Shown: piece by piece, positions 8,879-17,600 of the stretch
Position numbering within the stretch: the first letter of the stretch is position 1
How the letters are laid out: each line of letters opens with the position of its first letter
Source: Streptococcus equinus
GTDB taxonomy: Bacteria; Bacillota; Bacilli; Lactobacillales; Streptococcaceae
Reading direction: 5' to 3'
Length of the DNA: 64,000 bases
Assembly (NCBI RefSeq): GCF_900104225.1
Contig: NZ_FNJK01000003.1
Span: 62,001-126,000 of the forward strand
Made by a program: the position numbers and the translations under genes
Notes under the pieces: model-generated
What the model saw: the letters and a program-made list of their open reading frames with translations, nothing else
What the model was told of the DNA's origin: nothing
Databases searched by the model: none

Positions 8879-9859
8879 ATGATAGAAGCGACTGTTGGTA
8901 GTATCACAGCACCTTACTTGGTGGGTAAAAAATACTATAAAACTGCTAAAAAGTGGGCAACCTCAGCTTATGCTGAATATCGTTTCTCAGAAAATGGAGT
9001 AGGAAGTACAATTATTAAAAAATCTGATAAAACAGTTGATCATGTTTTAGATTTTATTTTTGGAACGAGTGACATTTTGAAAAAGAATGAGCACCACAGT
9101 ATTGTTAAGTTTCATAGTGGGAGAGTCACCAAAAGTTTTGAAAAAATCATGAAAACACTTGGTGAAACGGATTATTCAAAAGAAGTCAGAAAGTCATTAA
9201 AAACAATTGAAAAAGATGGCTTAAAAGGGGTAGCTAAAGCCAAAGAAATTGCGAAAGGTGTTGTAAGAGGAACAAAATCTAATGTGATTTCTGAAGCTGA
9301 GGAAGCATTTAATACAAAAACACTTAAAAATGTGATTAAGGCTACCAAGAAATCTGGTAGGATCACTAAAGGTGTGAAAACAGCGTTTAAGGAATCAAAT
9401 GTTGGAACAGCTCTAAAAACTGGTTCAAAATTTGCGAAGGGTGTAGCTGTTCTTAATGTTGTAGATGGTGTGGTTGAGACTTTTGGTAATGTTGAAAAAA
9501 ATAAAACCCAAGCTAAAAGACAAGGGTTACACGGAGCAGAAGTTTCAGCCAGTGTAGCGACAGGTTTTGTTGTTGATGCTGCCAAAGCCACTGTTAAAGG
9601 AGTCGCAAGTACGGCTGCAGCTACAGCAGGAGCGGCTGCTGTAGGGGCCTTTGCGACAGGAGTTCTTGGCCTTACAGCAGCTCCTGTACTAGTAACAGGA
9701 ATTGTAGCAGTAGGAGCTGCTATATTTGTAAGTAATAGGATTGATAAGATTGATAAGAGTACTAATCTAACTAATAATGTAAAATCTAAAGTTAACTCTT
9801 TTATTAAAGGTTGTGGTGATTTTGTAAAAGGAATGAAAGGTTGGAAATCATGGACTTAA
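8879..9859 (+). CDS. Orphan LXG-toxin C-terminal module (no LXG domain)
   Basis: ATG 8879 is preferred over GTG 8873, with AGGTG just upstream. The product is 326 residues, Lys/Ala/Gly/Val-rich. There is no N-terminal LXG helix bundle; it opens directly with a linker-like sequence. A hydrophobic Ala/Gly segment lies at about residues 238-288 (TAAATAGAAAVGAFATGVLG). That layout matches the toxic end of the LXG protein at 6056-7654. The following membrane-protein gene starts 10 bases before this stop, as toxin-immunity pairs often do. It looks like a promoterless cassette that could replace the toxin end of a full LXG gene by recombination. That role is inferred. Confidence 0.65.
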   Translation: MIEATVGSITAPYLVGKKYYKTAKKWATSAYAEYRFSENGVGSTIIKKSDKTVDHVLDFIFGTSDILKKNEHHSIVKFHSGRVTKSFEKIMKTLGETDYSKEVRKSLKTIEKDGLKGVAKAKEIAKGVVRGTKSNVISEAEEAFNTKTLKNVIKATKKSGRITKGVKTAFKESNVGTALKTGSKFAKGVAVLNVVDGVVETFGNVEKNKTQAKRQGLHGAEVSASVATGFVVDAAKATVKGVASTAAATAGAAAVGAFATGVLGLTAAPVLVTGIVAVGAAIFVSNRIDKIDKSTNLTNNVKSKVNSFIKGCGDFVKGMKGWKSWT

Positions 9860-10596
9860 ATTTAATTAGGCGTCTAAAAATATTGTTAAAATATCAAGGA
9901 GAAAATATTAAAAGCGGTGTGAGTCGAATTGGAAATTATACGGGACTGTTTATATTATATCCTTTCATACTCTGGAGTTTTTTTACAACAATGAATACTT
10001 CAGAACTCTCGCTTAATTTAAGTAAGTCTATTTTTTACATTGGTCTTATTGTATGGGGGGCTGCACTTTTATTGACAGTCATAGATTGTTTAAAAAAGAA
10101 CCAATTTCTTGTTGGACTTTCAACGTGCTTGATGTATATTTATGGCATTTTTACATTACCAATCTCTTCAACGGCAGCTTGGGGAGATGGTAGATTAAAT
10201 TTTGTAGCTTTGCAAGAAGTATCAATTATTTTATGGCCAATGATTTATTATATTATTTTGGCTTATTTCATGGTAGATAAAGAAGGGCGAGTTTTAAAAA
10301 ATGATAAGGAAAAGTTAATTTTTGCTTATATTATGATATTTCCAATTGCTTTAGCTGTTGTTGTAGCTGTGCCAATGATTTATTTTATTTCGGAATATTA
10401 TTATATTTATTTAGCTTGGGGATTAGAGGTAACATTTTCTGTTTATCTAGTAGCTATATGGCAATATGTTTTTTACCCACTCCGTCATAAGTCTGACTTA
10501 GCAGTTGCTTCAGAAGTACAAAGCCAAACAGTAGATGCATTGAGTGATACGTTACAAGAACAACATTTTGATAAAGATGAAATTAAGGAAGATTGA
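9850..10596 (+). CDS. Membrane protein, probable immunity gene A of a tandem pair
   Basis: The start is ATG 9850, inside the end of the orphan toxin gene. The 248-residue product has about six hydrophobic segments and a charged soluble tail. It is paralogous to the next gene product: both have an N-terminal RLKILLK-Q-N motif, a shared DCLKKNQFLVGLS-type motif and an EVQS...DTLQ...FDK tail. Coupling to the toxin fragment suggests immunity. The family is not recognised by name. Confidence 0.6.
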   Translation: MDLNLIRRLKILLKYQGENIKSGVSRIGNYTGLFILYPFILWSFFTTMNTSELSLNLSKSIFYIGLIVWGAALLLTVIDCLKKNQFLVGLSTCLMYIYGIFTLPISSTAAWGDGRLNFVALQEVSIILWPMIYYIILAYFMVDKEGRVLKNDKEKLIFAYIMIFPIALAVVVAVPMIYFISEYYYIYLAWGLEVTFSVYLVAIWQYVFYPLRHKSDLAVASEVQSQTVDALSDTLQEQHFDKDEIKED

Positions 10597-10603
10597 TGGT
10601 CAC

Positions 10604-11347
10604 ATGGGATTAATTGAGCGTTTAAAAATACTATTAAAGAATCAAGAAAAAAATGTTAGATGTGGAGTGAGTCGTAAAGGAAACTTAGGAGTTTTGATTT
10701 TTCTTTATCCATTAATATTTCTTATGATTTATGCAGCGTTTGATGATTTGAAATTACCAGTTTTCTTTGAAAAGTTTGTCTTAGATTTGGGAGTTATTAT
10801 TGGAATTGTTTCAATTCTGCTAACAGTTTGGGACTGTTTTAAGAAAAATCAATTTTTAGTAGGTTTATCAGCATATTTTATTGGTGTGTATGCCTTTTTT
10901 ACTTTGCCTATTTCGGTAACAACTGCCTTTAGTAATGGCAATTTAAACTTTATTCTTCTACAAGAAGTTTCTATAACTTTGTGGCCACTATTAATGTGGT
11001 TGTCAATGGCTTATTTTACAATAGATTCAGAAGGTAATATGGTCGAAGGTAGGCTACAAAATAAAATACTTGGCAATCTTTTTGTTGCTCTAGGAACTAT
11101 TCTATGTATCTATGGGCTTGTTGAATTAAGATTATCAGATACCTATCTTACATGTGTTATTTGGGGATTTGAACTAATAGTTGGTTTAAGTTTAGTGACT
11201 GCATGGTCGTACATCCTCTACCCACTCCGTCACAAGGATGATGAAGGTGCTGATTTGACAGAAGCTTCAGAAGTTCAAAGTAAAGCAGTGAATGCATTAA
11301 ATGAGACGTTACAGGACAAACGTTTTGATAAAGAGAGATTTAAATAA
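10604..11347 (+). CDS. Membrane protein, probable immunity gene B (paralogue of the preceding gene)
   Basis: ATG 10604 aligns with the start of the preceding paralogue; a longer frame back to 10544 lies inside that gene. The product is 247 residues with about six hydrophobic stretches. YPLRHKDDEG begins a soluble tail like its sister's. The pair arose by tandem duplication and then diverged. Two different immunity variants kept side by side would protect against two related membrane toxins, as described for immunity arrays next to T7SS effectors. The role is inferred. Confidence 0.6.
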   Translation: MGLIERLKILLKNQEKNVRCGVSRKGNLGVLIFLYPLIFLMIYAAFDDLKLPVFFEKFVLDLGVIIGIVSILLTVWDCFKKNQFLVGLSAYFIGVYAFFTLPISVTTAFSNGNLNFILLQEVSITLWPLLMWLSMAYFTIDSEGNMVEGRLQNKILGNLFVALGTILCIYGLVELRLSDTYLTCVIWGFELIVGLSLVTAWSYILYPLRHKDDEGADLTEASEVQSKAVNALNETLQDKRFDKERFK

Positions 11348-11359
11348 AAGGGAGTTAAA

Positions 11360-11788
11360 ATGATTGAAAAAGCTATTATTAAGCAAACACATTTGGTGAA
11401 AAAGACGGTTCGTATTGAGGCAGATCAGTTGCCAGCTTTATTTGAATATACAGAGTATTTGCCATTTGAATTTGGTATTTATAAAGATGGTCCAACATTC
11501 TTTGAAATCACACCATCACAATTTCAAGAAGAAAAACAGACTTATGATGTTTATATTCCGATTAATACAGAGGTTGCCTCAACTGATGATTTTACGTATG
11601 TACCGAGCCTAGAAATTAAAGGTGTGCGTAAGCGAGTGCCTTTTGAGGAAGGTCTTGATGAACATTTAAATAGTATTAAAGATTATATGAGAGAAGAGGG
11701 ATTAGCTATTCCTGACAAGCTCTTTTTGATTATTACACCTGTTTATGGGCAACTATTTGCGGATATCATTGTTCCAGAGGAGAATTGA
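11360..11788 (+). CDS. DUF5085-like T7SS-associated protein 1
   Basis: The 142-residue soluble protein starts at ATG 11360 behind AAGGGAG. It has an alpha/beta pattern (YDVYIPINTEV, then LFLIITPVYGQLFADIIVPEE) that is shared with the next gene (LDITVYLPVNEDYLG, then FFMSSKINGTVYTDIRIGV). The two are divergent tandem copies of one fold. The fold resembles the DUF5085 proteins found in LXG gene clusters of low-GC Gram-positives. Biochemical function is unknown; a partner or chaperone role within the module is plausible. Confidence 0.5.
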   Translation: MIEKAIIKQTHLVKKTVRIEADQLPALFEYTEYLPFEFGIYKDGPTFFEITPSQFQEEKQTYDVYIPINTEVASTDDFTYVPSLEIKGVRKRVPFEEGLDEHLNSIKDYMREEGLAIPDKLFLIITPVYGQLFADIIVPEEN

Positions 11789-11789
11789 G

Positions 11790-12251
11790 ATGGCAGAGCT
11801 TTTAGAAGGACGTAATCAGACTTTAACCTTGTCTAATGTTTGGAGTATTGACTATACTGTTGAAGCAGATAAGATTGGGATTGCTTTTAAAGATGCTTTA
11901 GATAGTATCACAGCTGCGGGCTATACTTTAAAAACGGACTTGTTTTATTCAACGCCACAAGTAGAAGGACATGACGGTATGTTAGATATCACGGTTTATC
12001 TACCAGTAAATGAAGATTATTTGGGAGAAGAAGTTGAGTTAGCAGAGTTTAATAGCTATTTTTCGATTTCGACCATGTATGGTGTTCGCACTTCAAGTAC
12101 GAAACCTGAAGATTTTGATAAGGCTTTGGATAGGTTGCAAGCAATGTTGTTGGAAGATAAGTGCCAAGAGGCTTCACCAATCTTTTTCATGTCTTCAAAG
12201 ATTAACGGAACAGTTTATACAGATATTAGAATAGGTGTTCGTTTTGAGTAA
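11790..12251 (+). CDS. DUF5085-like T7SS-associated protein 2
   Basis: ATG 11790 lies one base after the previous stop and has GAGGAGA about 7 bases upstream; the longer open frame overlaps the previous gene and is rejected. The product is 153 residues, acidic and soluble, and paralogous to the preceding protein in its strand pattern and C-terminal VYTDIRIGV. Its last codons, GTT CGT TTT GAG plus stop, recur about 810 bp downstream at 13050-13064, outside any gene. This suggests that the next gene was inserted at this gene's end. Confidence 0.5.
   Translation: MAELLEGRNQTLTLSNVWSIDYTVEADKIGIAFKDALDSITAAGYTLKTDLFYSTPQVEGHDGMLDITVYLPVNEDYLGEEVELAEFNSYFSISTMYGVRTSSTKPEDFDKALDRLQAMLLEDKCQEASPIFFMSSKINGTVYTDIRIGVRFE
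12236..12250 (+). repeat. Direct repeat, left copy (end of DUF5085-like gene 2)
   Basis: TGTTCGTTTTGAGTA here is identical to 13049-13063, and both copies continue into a related AAAAAAGC stretch. The pair brackets the immunity-type gene at 12244-12978. Confidence 0.7.
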
Positions 12252-12978
12252 ATCAAAAAAGCAAGAAGAAACAGTTATTTTAGAACGTTACCATGGACCT
12301 TTAATCACGAACGGTGTGGAACTAGGGTATATTAAAATAGTTCCGTGGCTATCGCTTCCTTTTCTAATAATTTTCTTTATTATTGGGATCAAGCATTGGT
12401 ATGCAGATGATTTGGGTATGTTTAGGCTGGCTTTTGGATGTGGAATTGTTATTAATTTGCTAGGAGCAGTATTTTCATTCTTTGATGAATTTATTTTAAA
12501 ACATCGCTTTTTAACATATATATTAATAGCACTTAGTTTTATTTCGTTGTTAAATTGGCTTGATTTTATCGGTTTGGTATTATTTATTTCTAAAAATAAT
12601 TCTACAGTTCCATCAGATTTTAGTATATTTTCTTCTAAGTTAGTATTATTTTTTATTATTTTAACGATACTCATTTCTTTTATCATGACCTTCTTTGTAT
12701 ATCCATATTTCTACAGACGAGATCGTCGTACAAATGGTGCATACCGAGAAAAAGAATCGAAATTTAATAGTTACGATAATAAGTTATTCTCAAGTAATTT
12801 TTTGCTTATCTTCGGTTTGGTTGTCTTTGTTCCACCACTTTTAACAGGTTACTTGGAGAATGTATTTGGGCTAGTTATCGGAATACTATTTTCACTTGTT
12901 TTTCCAGCTTTGGTTGTAGACGCTTTTTATGCGGCGCTTTATGCCAAACAACATCCAGAAGAGATTGATGAGCTTTAA
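12244..12978 (+). CDS. Polytopic membrane protein, probable orphan immunity protein
   Basis: No ATG is available near the 5' end. TTG 12244 or GTG 12235 must be used, both overlapping the previous gene, and no good ribosome binding site is visible. The product is about 244 residues with five or six hydrophobic segments. Its C-terminal LYAKQHPEEIDEL resembles the tail of the toxin-linked immunity protein at 7651-8541. No toxin is adjacent, so it fits an orphan immunity gene kept for defence against other strains. A short direct repeat flanks it, consistent with acquisition or recombination. Confidence 0.55.
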   Translation: MSKSKKQEETVILERYHGPLITNGVELGYIKIVPWLSLPFLIIFFIIGIKHWYADDLGMFRLAFGCGIVINLLGAVFSFFDEFILKHRFLTYILIALSFISLLNWLDFIGLVLFISKNNSTVPSDFSIFSSKLVLFFIILTILISFIMTFFVYPYFYRRDRRTNGAYREKESKFNSYDNKLFSSNFLLIFGLVVFVPPLLTGYLENVFGLVIGILFSLVFPALVVDAFYAALYAKQHPEEIDEL

Positions 12979-13048
12979 AATATTATAAATTGCTTAGCTA
13001 TCAATAATTTGGGGATAGGTTGTTAATAATTAGAAACTTTAAAATCAA

Positions 13049-13063
13049 TGTTCGTTTTGAGTA
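13049..13063 (+). repeat. Direct repeat, right copy (ghost of the DUF5085-like gene end)
   Basis: This exact copy of 12236-12250 lies in non-coding DNA. Read in frame, 13050-13064 spells V-R-F-E-stop, the same ending as the gene at 11790. It looks like the displaced original 3' end of that gene. Confidence 0.65.
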
Positions 13064-13068
13064 GATAC

Positions 13069-13102
13069 AAAAAAGCTAGAGATTTAATCTCTAGCTTTTT
13101 TG
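13069..13102. terminator. Bidirectional terminator
   Basis: AAAAAGCTAGAGATT pairs with AATCTCTAGCTTTTT, separated by two bases, with A and T runs on either side. It ends the T7SS region on the plus strand and the convergent TetR gene on the minus strand, whose stop codon lies inside the stem. Confidence 0.9.
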
Positions 13103-13666
13103 ATTTTCCATTGTGTAGTAAGAATATAAAGGTGCTTTTGCTAATTTTAAAAAGTCTTTTTTAAATTCTTTGGGTGGCATAGGTGCTTCTTGAAGAAGCC
13201 AAATTTTGATAATGACAACGATTTGTTCCACGATAATTTTGGTTAAGACGTCTTTGGGGAGATTAAAGGTTTCGCTTTGGGGACGAATGATGTCTATTGC
13301 CCACTCAGTGTAGGTAGATACGATGGTATCTTCAAATGGTTGGGTAATAGCAGCTGTGTGTAAGAGTCTTAAGTGTTCTCTTTTATCGTAGACAAAAGGT
13401 AGCAGGTTATCAGCAACATAATCCAAGGGATTGCCATCTTTTTCTTTATCATAATGACGACACCACTGGCGAATTTCCCAGATGATGTAGTCGTCGACAT
13501 AAGTGATAATTTCATTAAAATTTCTAAAGTGTTTCTGATAAATTGCTTGTCTAGAAACACCAGCTTTTAATGCAATTTCAGAGATGGTAAAGTTTGTCTT
13601 TTGGGGAGTTTCTGCGACTAATTCGAAAAAGGCACCTATGATTTTTTCACGTGTGTATCTTGCCAT
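13091..13666 (-). CDS. TetR/AcrR-family regulator divergent to pilus island 1
   Basis: The start ATG 13666 has GGAGG 8 bases upstream; a longer frame to 13702 lacks a better site. The 191-residue protein has an N-terminal TetR helix-turn-helix (FTISEIALKAGVSRQAIYQKHF, residues about 26-47) and an all-helical ligand or dimer domain. It is divergent from the signal peptidase and pilin genes across a 314-bp region that holds two similar inverted repeats. Local control of island 1 is therefore likely. Island 2 has its own divergent but different TetR gene, so the two islands may respond to different signals. Confidence 0.8.
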   Translation of the reverse strand: MARYTREKIIGAFFELVAETPQKTNFTISEIALKAGVSRQAIYQKHFRNFNEIITYVDDYIIWEIRQWCRHYDKEKDGNPLDYVADNLLPFVYDKREHLRLLHTAAITQPFEDTIVSTYTEWAIDIIRPQSETFNLPKDVLTKIIVEQIVVIIKIWLLQEAPMPPKEFKKDFLKLAKAPLYSYYTMENQKS

Positions 13667-13762
13667 AGTGTTTTCCTCCAATGATAGTTTGTATTTTACC
13701 ATAAAACAAAAGAGTTTTTCTCATTATTAGAAAAGAAAGATAATTGCCTATTCTAGCTAATC

Positions 13763-13843
13763 TACACCTTGTAAACCTTGATAAATTAACATTATGTCTA
13801 TCTTTTTTCTAATTTTATTGTTTTTGGGTTTACGGAGTGTAAA
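13763..13843. promoter_or_regulatory. Two related operator-like inverted repeats in front of pilus island 1
   Basis: TTTACGGAGTGTAAA (13829-13843) is a perfect 5-5-5 inverted repeat. On the other strand at 13761-13775 a near copy reads TTTACAAGGTGTAGA. TetR-family operators commonly look like this. They sit between the divergent TetR and pilus genes. The rest of 13667-13980 shows no convincing promoter or gene, only AT-rich sequence and a possible longer N-terminal reading frame from 13870. Confidence 0.5.
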
Positions 13844-13980
13844 TAAAAAATGATAGCTTTTTACTAGATATGAGGATAAAATTAATTCGGAAAAAAGGAG
13901 ATCGGGTTAAAAAAGGCTGTCATATTAAGCCTAGGAGTTTGTTAGGAGTCATTAGAAACGAAAAAGGATTTGTAGTCAAA

Positions 13981-14595
13981 ATGAAAAAGTTTTGTACTGT
14001 CAGGACGCAAGGAATAAGCATAAGTGATTTACCTGATTCAAAGGAACTATTAAAAGAACTAAGCAAAGTAAAGTATCGAGAGCGTTATTTTCAGACGCTC
14101 AGAGGAACAATTTTTGCTTTGATTACAGTGGCTGCGTCAGCAGTATTAGTAGCGAGCATTTGGTTACCAGTTCTACAAATTTATGGTAATTCTATGACAC
14201 CTAATTTGAAAGCTGGAGATATGATAATCTCCGTTAATAGTAAAAATCTGGAGCAAGGTGATGTCGTGGCTTTTTATTATAATAACAAGATTCTAGTAAA
14301 GCGTGTGATTGCAACATCTGGTCAATGGGTCAACATAGATAAAAAAGGTAATGTCTCTGTTGATGGTAAAAAATTGAAAGAGCTTTATTTGCAAAAACGT
14401 GAAAGGGCTTACGGAGAGACTAATATTAATTTACCCTATCAAGTTCCTGATAGTCATTATTTTGTTATGGGAGATCATCGTAGTGTGTCAATAGATTCTC
14501 GAAATAAAGCAGTTGGTACGGTTAGTGAAGATCAAATCGTTGGAAAATTAACCTTTCGGATTTGGCCGCTAACGCGTTTAGGAGCAATTGAGTAA
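13981..14595 (+). CDS. Signal peptidase I of pilus island 1
   Basis: ATG 13981 is chosen because it aligns with the start of the island 2 paralogue (52294); the frame is open back to 13870, but those 37 residues have no counterpart. The product is 204 residues with a transmembrane segment (TLRGTIFALITVAASAVLVASIWL). The catalytic serine box is YGNSMTP, the lysine box ILVKRVIA, and GDHRSVSIDSR is the conserved C-terminal box. Both members of the Ser-Lys dyad are present, unlike the degenerate SipA-type proteins of some pilus loci. It presumably processes the adjacent pilins. It shares most residues with the 52294-52908 protein. Confidence 0.88.
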   Translation: MKKFCTVRTQGISISDLPDSKELLKELSKVKYRERYFQTLRGTIFALITVAASAVLVASIWLPVLQIYGNSMTPNLKAGDMIISVNSKNLEQGDVVAFYYNNKILVKRVIATSGQWVNIDKKGNVSVDGKKLKELYLQKRERAYGETNINLPYQVPDSHYFVMGDHRSVSIDSRNKAVGTVSEDQIVGKLTFRIWPLTRLGAIE

Positions 14596-14626
14596 CAAGG
14601 ATTTATAGCAAAAGAAAGGAGTTCTT

Positions 14627-17600
14627 ATGAAAAAGCTGTGGCTCAATCTGATGACTCGATTTAAGCTGAGGCTTAGAGAAAGTGTTATTGCAAGGATAGC
14701 TTTGGCTTTATCGATTATTGTCGTTTTTTGTACAACCTATGCTTTAATTTTACCCGCCCTAACTATTAGCACGGATAATCGTTCAGCTCTGATGCAATCA
14801 GCTGAAAATGCTTCTACCGAGCAACTAGAAAGCTCAGAAGAAAAGATGCAAGTGGAAGCTTCAAGTTCTGAACAAGAAACATCAGAACAGAAAGACAGTC
14901 AGACCTCTTTAGATACGTCTTTAGAAGCTAGACGGTTGCAAGAAACAGCTGATAACCTAACAGTAGTGGCAGATTTTACGCAAGGGACTTTTACAGAGGA
15001 GGTCTCTTTGAAAGTTAGACCGATAGCAGACACGCGAGAGATTAATCAAAAAATATCTACTGTTTTACGTGAAACAAAGCAGAGCCTGTCTAAGGCATTA
15101 TCTTATGATATTTCTTTTGTTAATGCAGCTGGTCAGGAAGTTGAACCTAAGAAAGACGTCAGCATCTCAATGCGCTTTAATACGGTGGTTTCAAGCACGG
15201 ATTTTCAAAGCAGTTGGAAACTGTATCACTTTGTTAATAATGATGTTAACCATGTTGAGGAATTAACACATGAAGTTGATACGCAAATCCAGCAGGATAA
15301 TTCAGATAGTGTTGTGAGTGTTGATTTTAAGTCGGATTCCTTTTCAACCTATACCTTAGCTGGGGTAACTTATGCTGATTTTACGGAATATTTAACAGGT
15401 TATTCTTATGATGAAAAAACTGTTGAAGAAAATTTAGCAACAAAAGTTCTAACAGTTGATTTGGAATTGGATTACTCGATTTCTAAGGCTCATCTAGCTG
15501 CAGATAGGTATTATTATCTAGAATTACCCAATGGGACTGCTATTGGGCAAGATATCAATCTGGGGACAGAATATATCGGTAAAGATACCAATCAAGTTGA
15601 TGCTTATACCTATAAATTCGCCTATGATGAAGCGTCTGGTAAATACTATGTTTTGATTGCTTTTATTGAAAGTTATGTCAATGATATTACTGATGGCACA
15701 CAGTCTAAAGGTTGGATAAAATACGATGCTATCTATGGTAGTGATTATCAGCAAAATGATGGGAGTTATCAAGTGATTTATTCGGATGACCTTGTTGTGA
15801 CTATTCCAGAAGATGACATCAAAAAGAATTACGATTTAACAACATCTAAATCAGGTTCGGTGACTTACGATGGGGATACACCCTACCTGACTTATACCGT
15901 TAAGGTTGATTCAACATTTGGCACACCAAGTTTAATCGATGTCAAAGATGTTTTGACGGCATCTGGAGTTTCAATATCTGCGATTGATTCTGTAAGTGTA
16001 ACTAAATCAACTTATGTTGGAAATAGTGGTAATGTGACCTCTACAGATTCAGTACCAACAAGCGCCTACAGTTATCATTTTAATGCGTCAAATAAAAGCC
16101 TTGAAACAACACTTCCTCAGTTAGTGTCTGGTGGTACGGACTCAGAAGGAAATGCTATTGGGCATTTTTATACTCTTACCTACCGTTATAAAATTTCTGG
16201 TTTGACGGCTGGTTCATCGGTTGCGGTAAATAACACGGTGAGTGCAACTTCGCAAACAAATGATGATGACAAAAAGACACATACGAGTAGCTCAAGTGTG
16301 ACTTTAGCGCTTAATCAAGTTGATAAACAAGGAACTTACAATGAGGCTGACGGCACCATCACTTGGACGATTAGAGTTAATGAGGGGCAAAATGACATTG
16401 CTGGTGCATTATTAACAGATGAGATGTTTTCTAAAGCAAGTAATCTAAACATCTCCCCTAATGCTGGAGCAACTATTGAGTACAAAAATGGAAAAATTTC
16501 AGGGATAAGATTCAATGCTTTGTCAAACAACAAAAACACAAATAATTACACTATTGCCTATACGACGCCTGTTGATCAGACAAGAGCTGGTTGGGATGCC
16601 AGTAAGATAACAAATAAAGTTGTTCTAGACGATGATGGAAAAACGTCAACAAGGACTGACCAAACGACTAAGGAGACTGAGGTAACTATTCCTGGCACAG
16701 GAAATATTACTAAAATCATTTCAGATGTTTGGGAGGTGTCAGATACTGGCACAAGGGAAGTTGTTTGGGAGGTAGAGATTGGACTTCCTAACTCAGGAGT
16801 ACTAGAAAAAGGAACGGTGTTTACAGATACATTGAAAGATCCGTGGAATCAGAATTCAGAAATTCATTGGTATACCAAAGTACAATTAGAAGACCTATAT
16901 CACCGTCTGGAAGAAGTTTTAGGCAAGAATGGTTTTACATTAGAAGCACGTCAATCCAATCATGGAGAATATACTAACTACAGTAAGCTGAGTGCTGATG
17001 TGCATTATACAGAATTCAAGGTAACTTTAACTGCTGACCGTGAATCCTCTTTGAATAGTTTAATGATTCATTATAGGTCTATGATTAGTTTGGAAAATAG
17101 TTCCAACCAGCGTTATGTTAATACCTTGACCTCGGGTAATCATAGTGTGAGCGAAGAATACGATTATAGTAACAATACTAATGTCGTCAAAACTGATGGT
17201 CATGGTAATTCTGGAACAACTAAAACGACAAGTGCTGACGGAACGGTTACTTGGATGGTCAAAGTTGAGTTAGATGATAATGCCACCAACATGACGGTGA
17301 CGGATACTTTGCCAGAAGGGATTAGTCTGACAGCTCTATCTTATGGTCAACGTTGGGGACAAATTAATGCTAATTTTGAGAACAACTCGCTGACACAAGG
17401 AACTAACGGCTGGGGAACCTATAACATTGCTTTAAACGGAACAGTTTCAAGTGATGGTGTGGTAATGCTAGATTTCACGACAACTGATGGTAAGAGTTTA
17501 AAGAACAACATTGGTGGGAACAGTGATCTTTGGATGACTTTTACAACTCACTACGATGATTTTACAGAAGGCAGTTCTAAGTTAGTCAAATCTCTCACAA

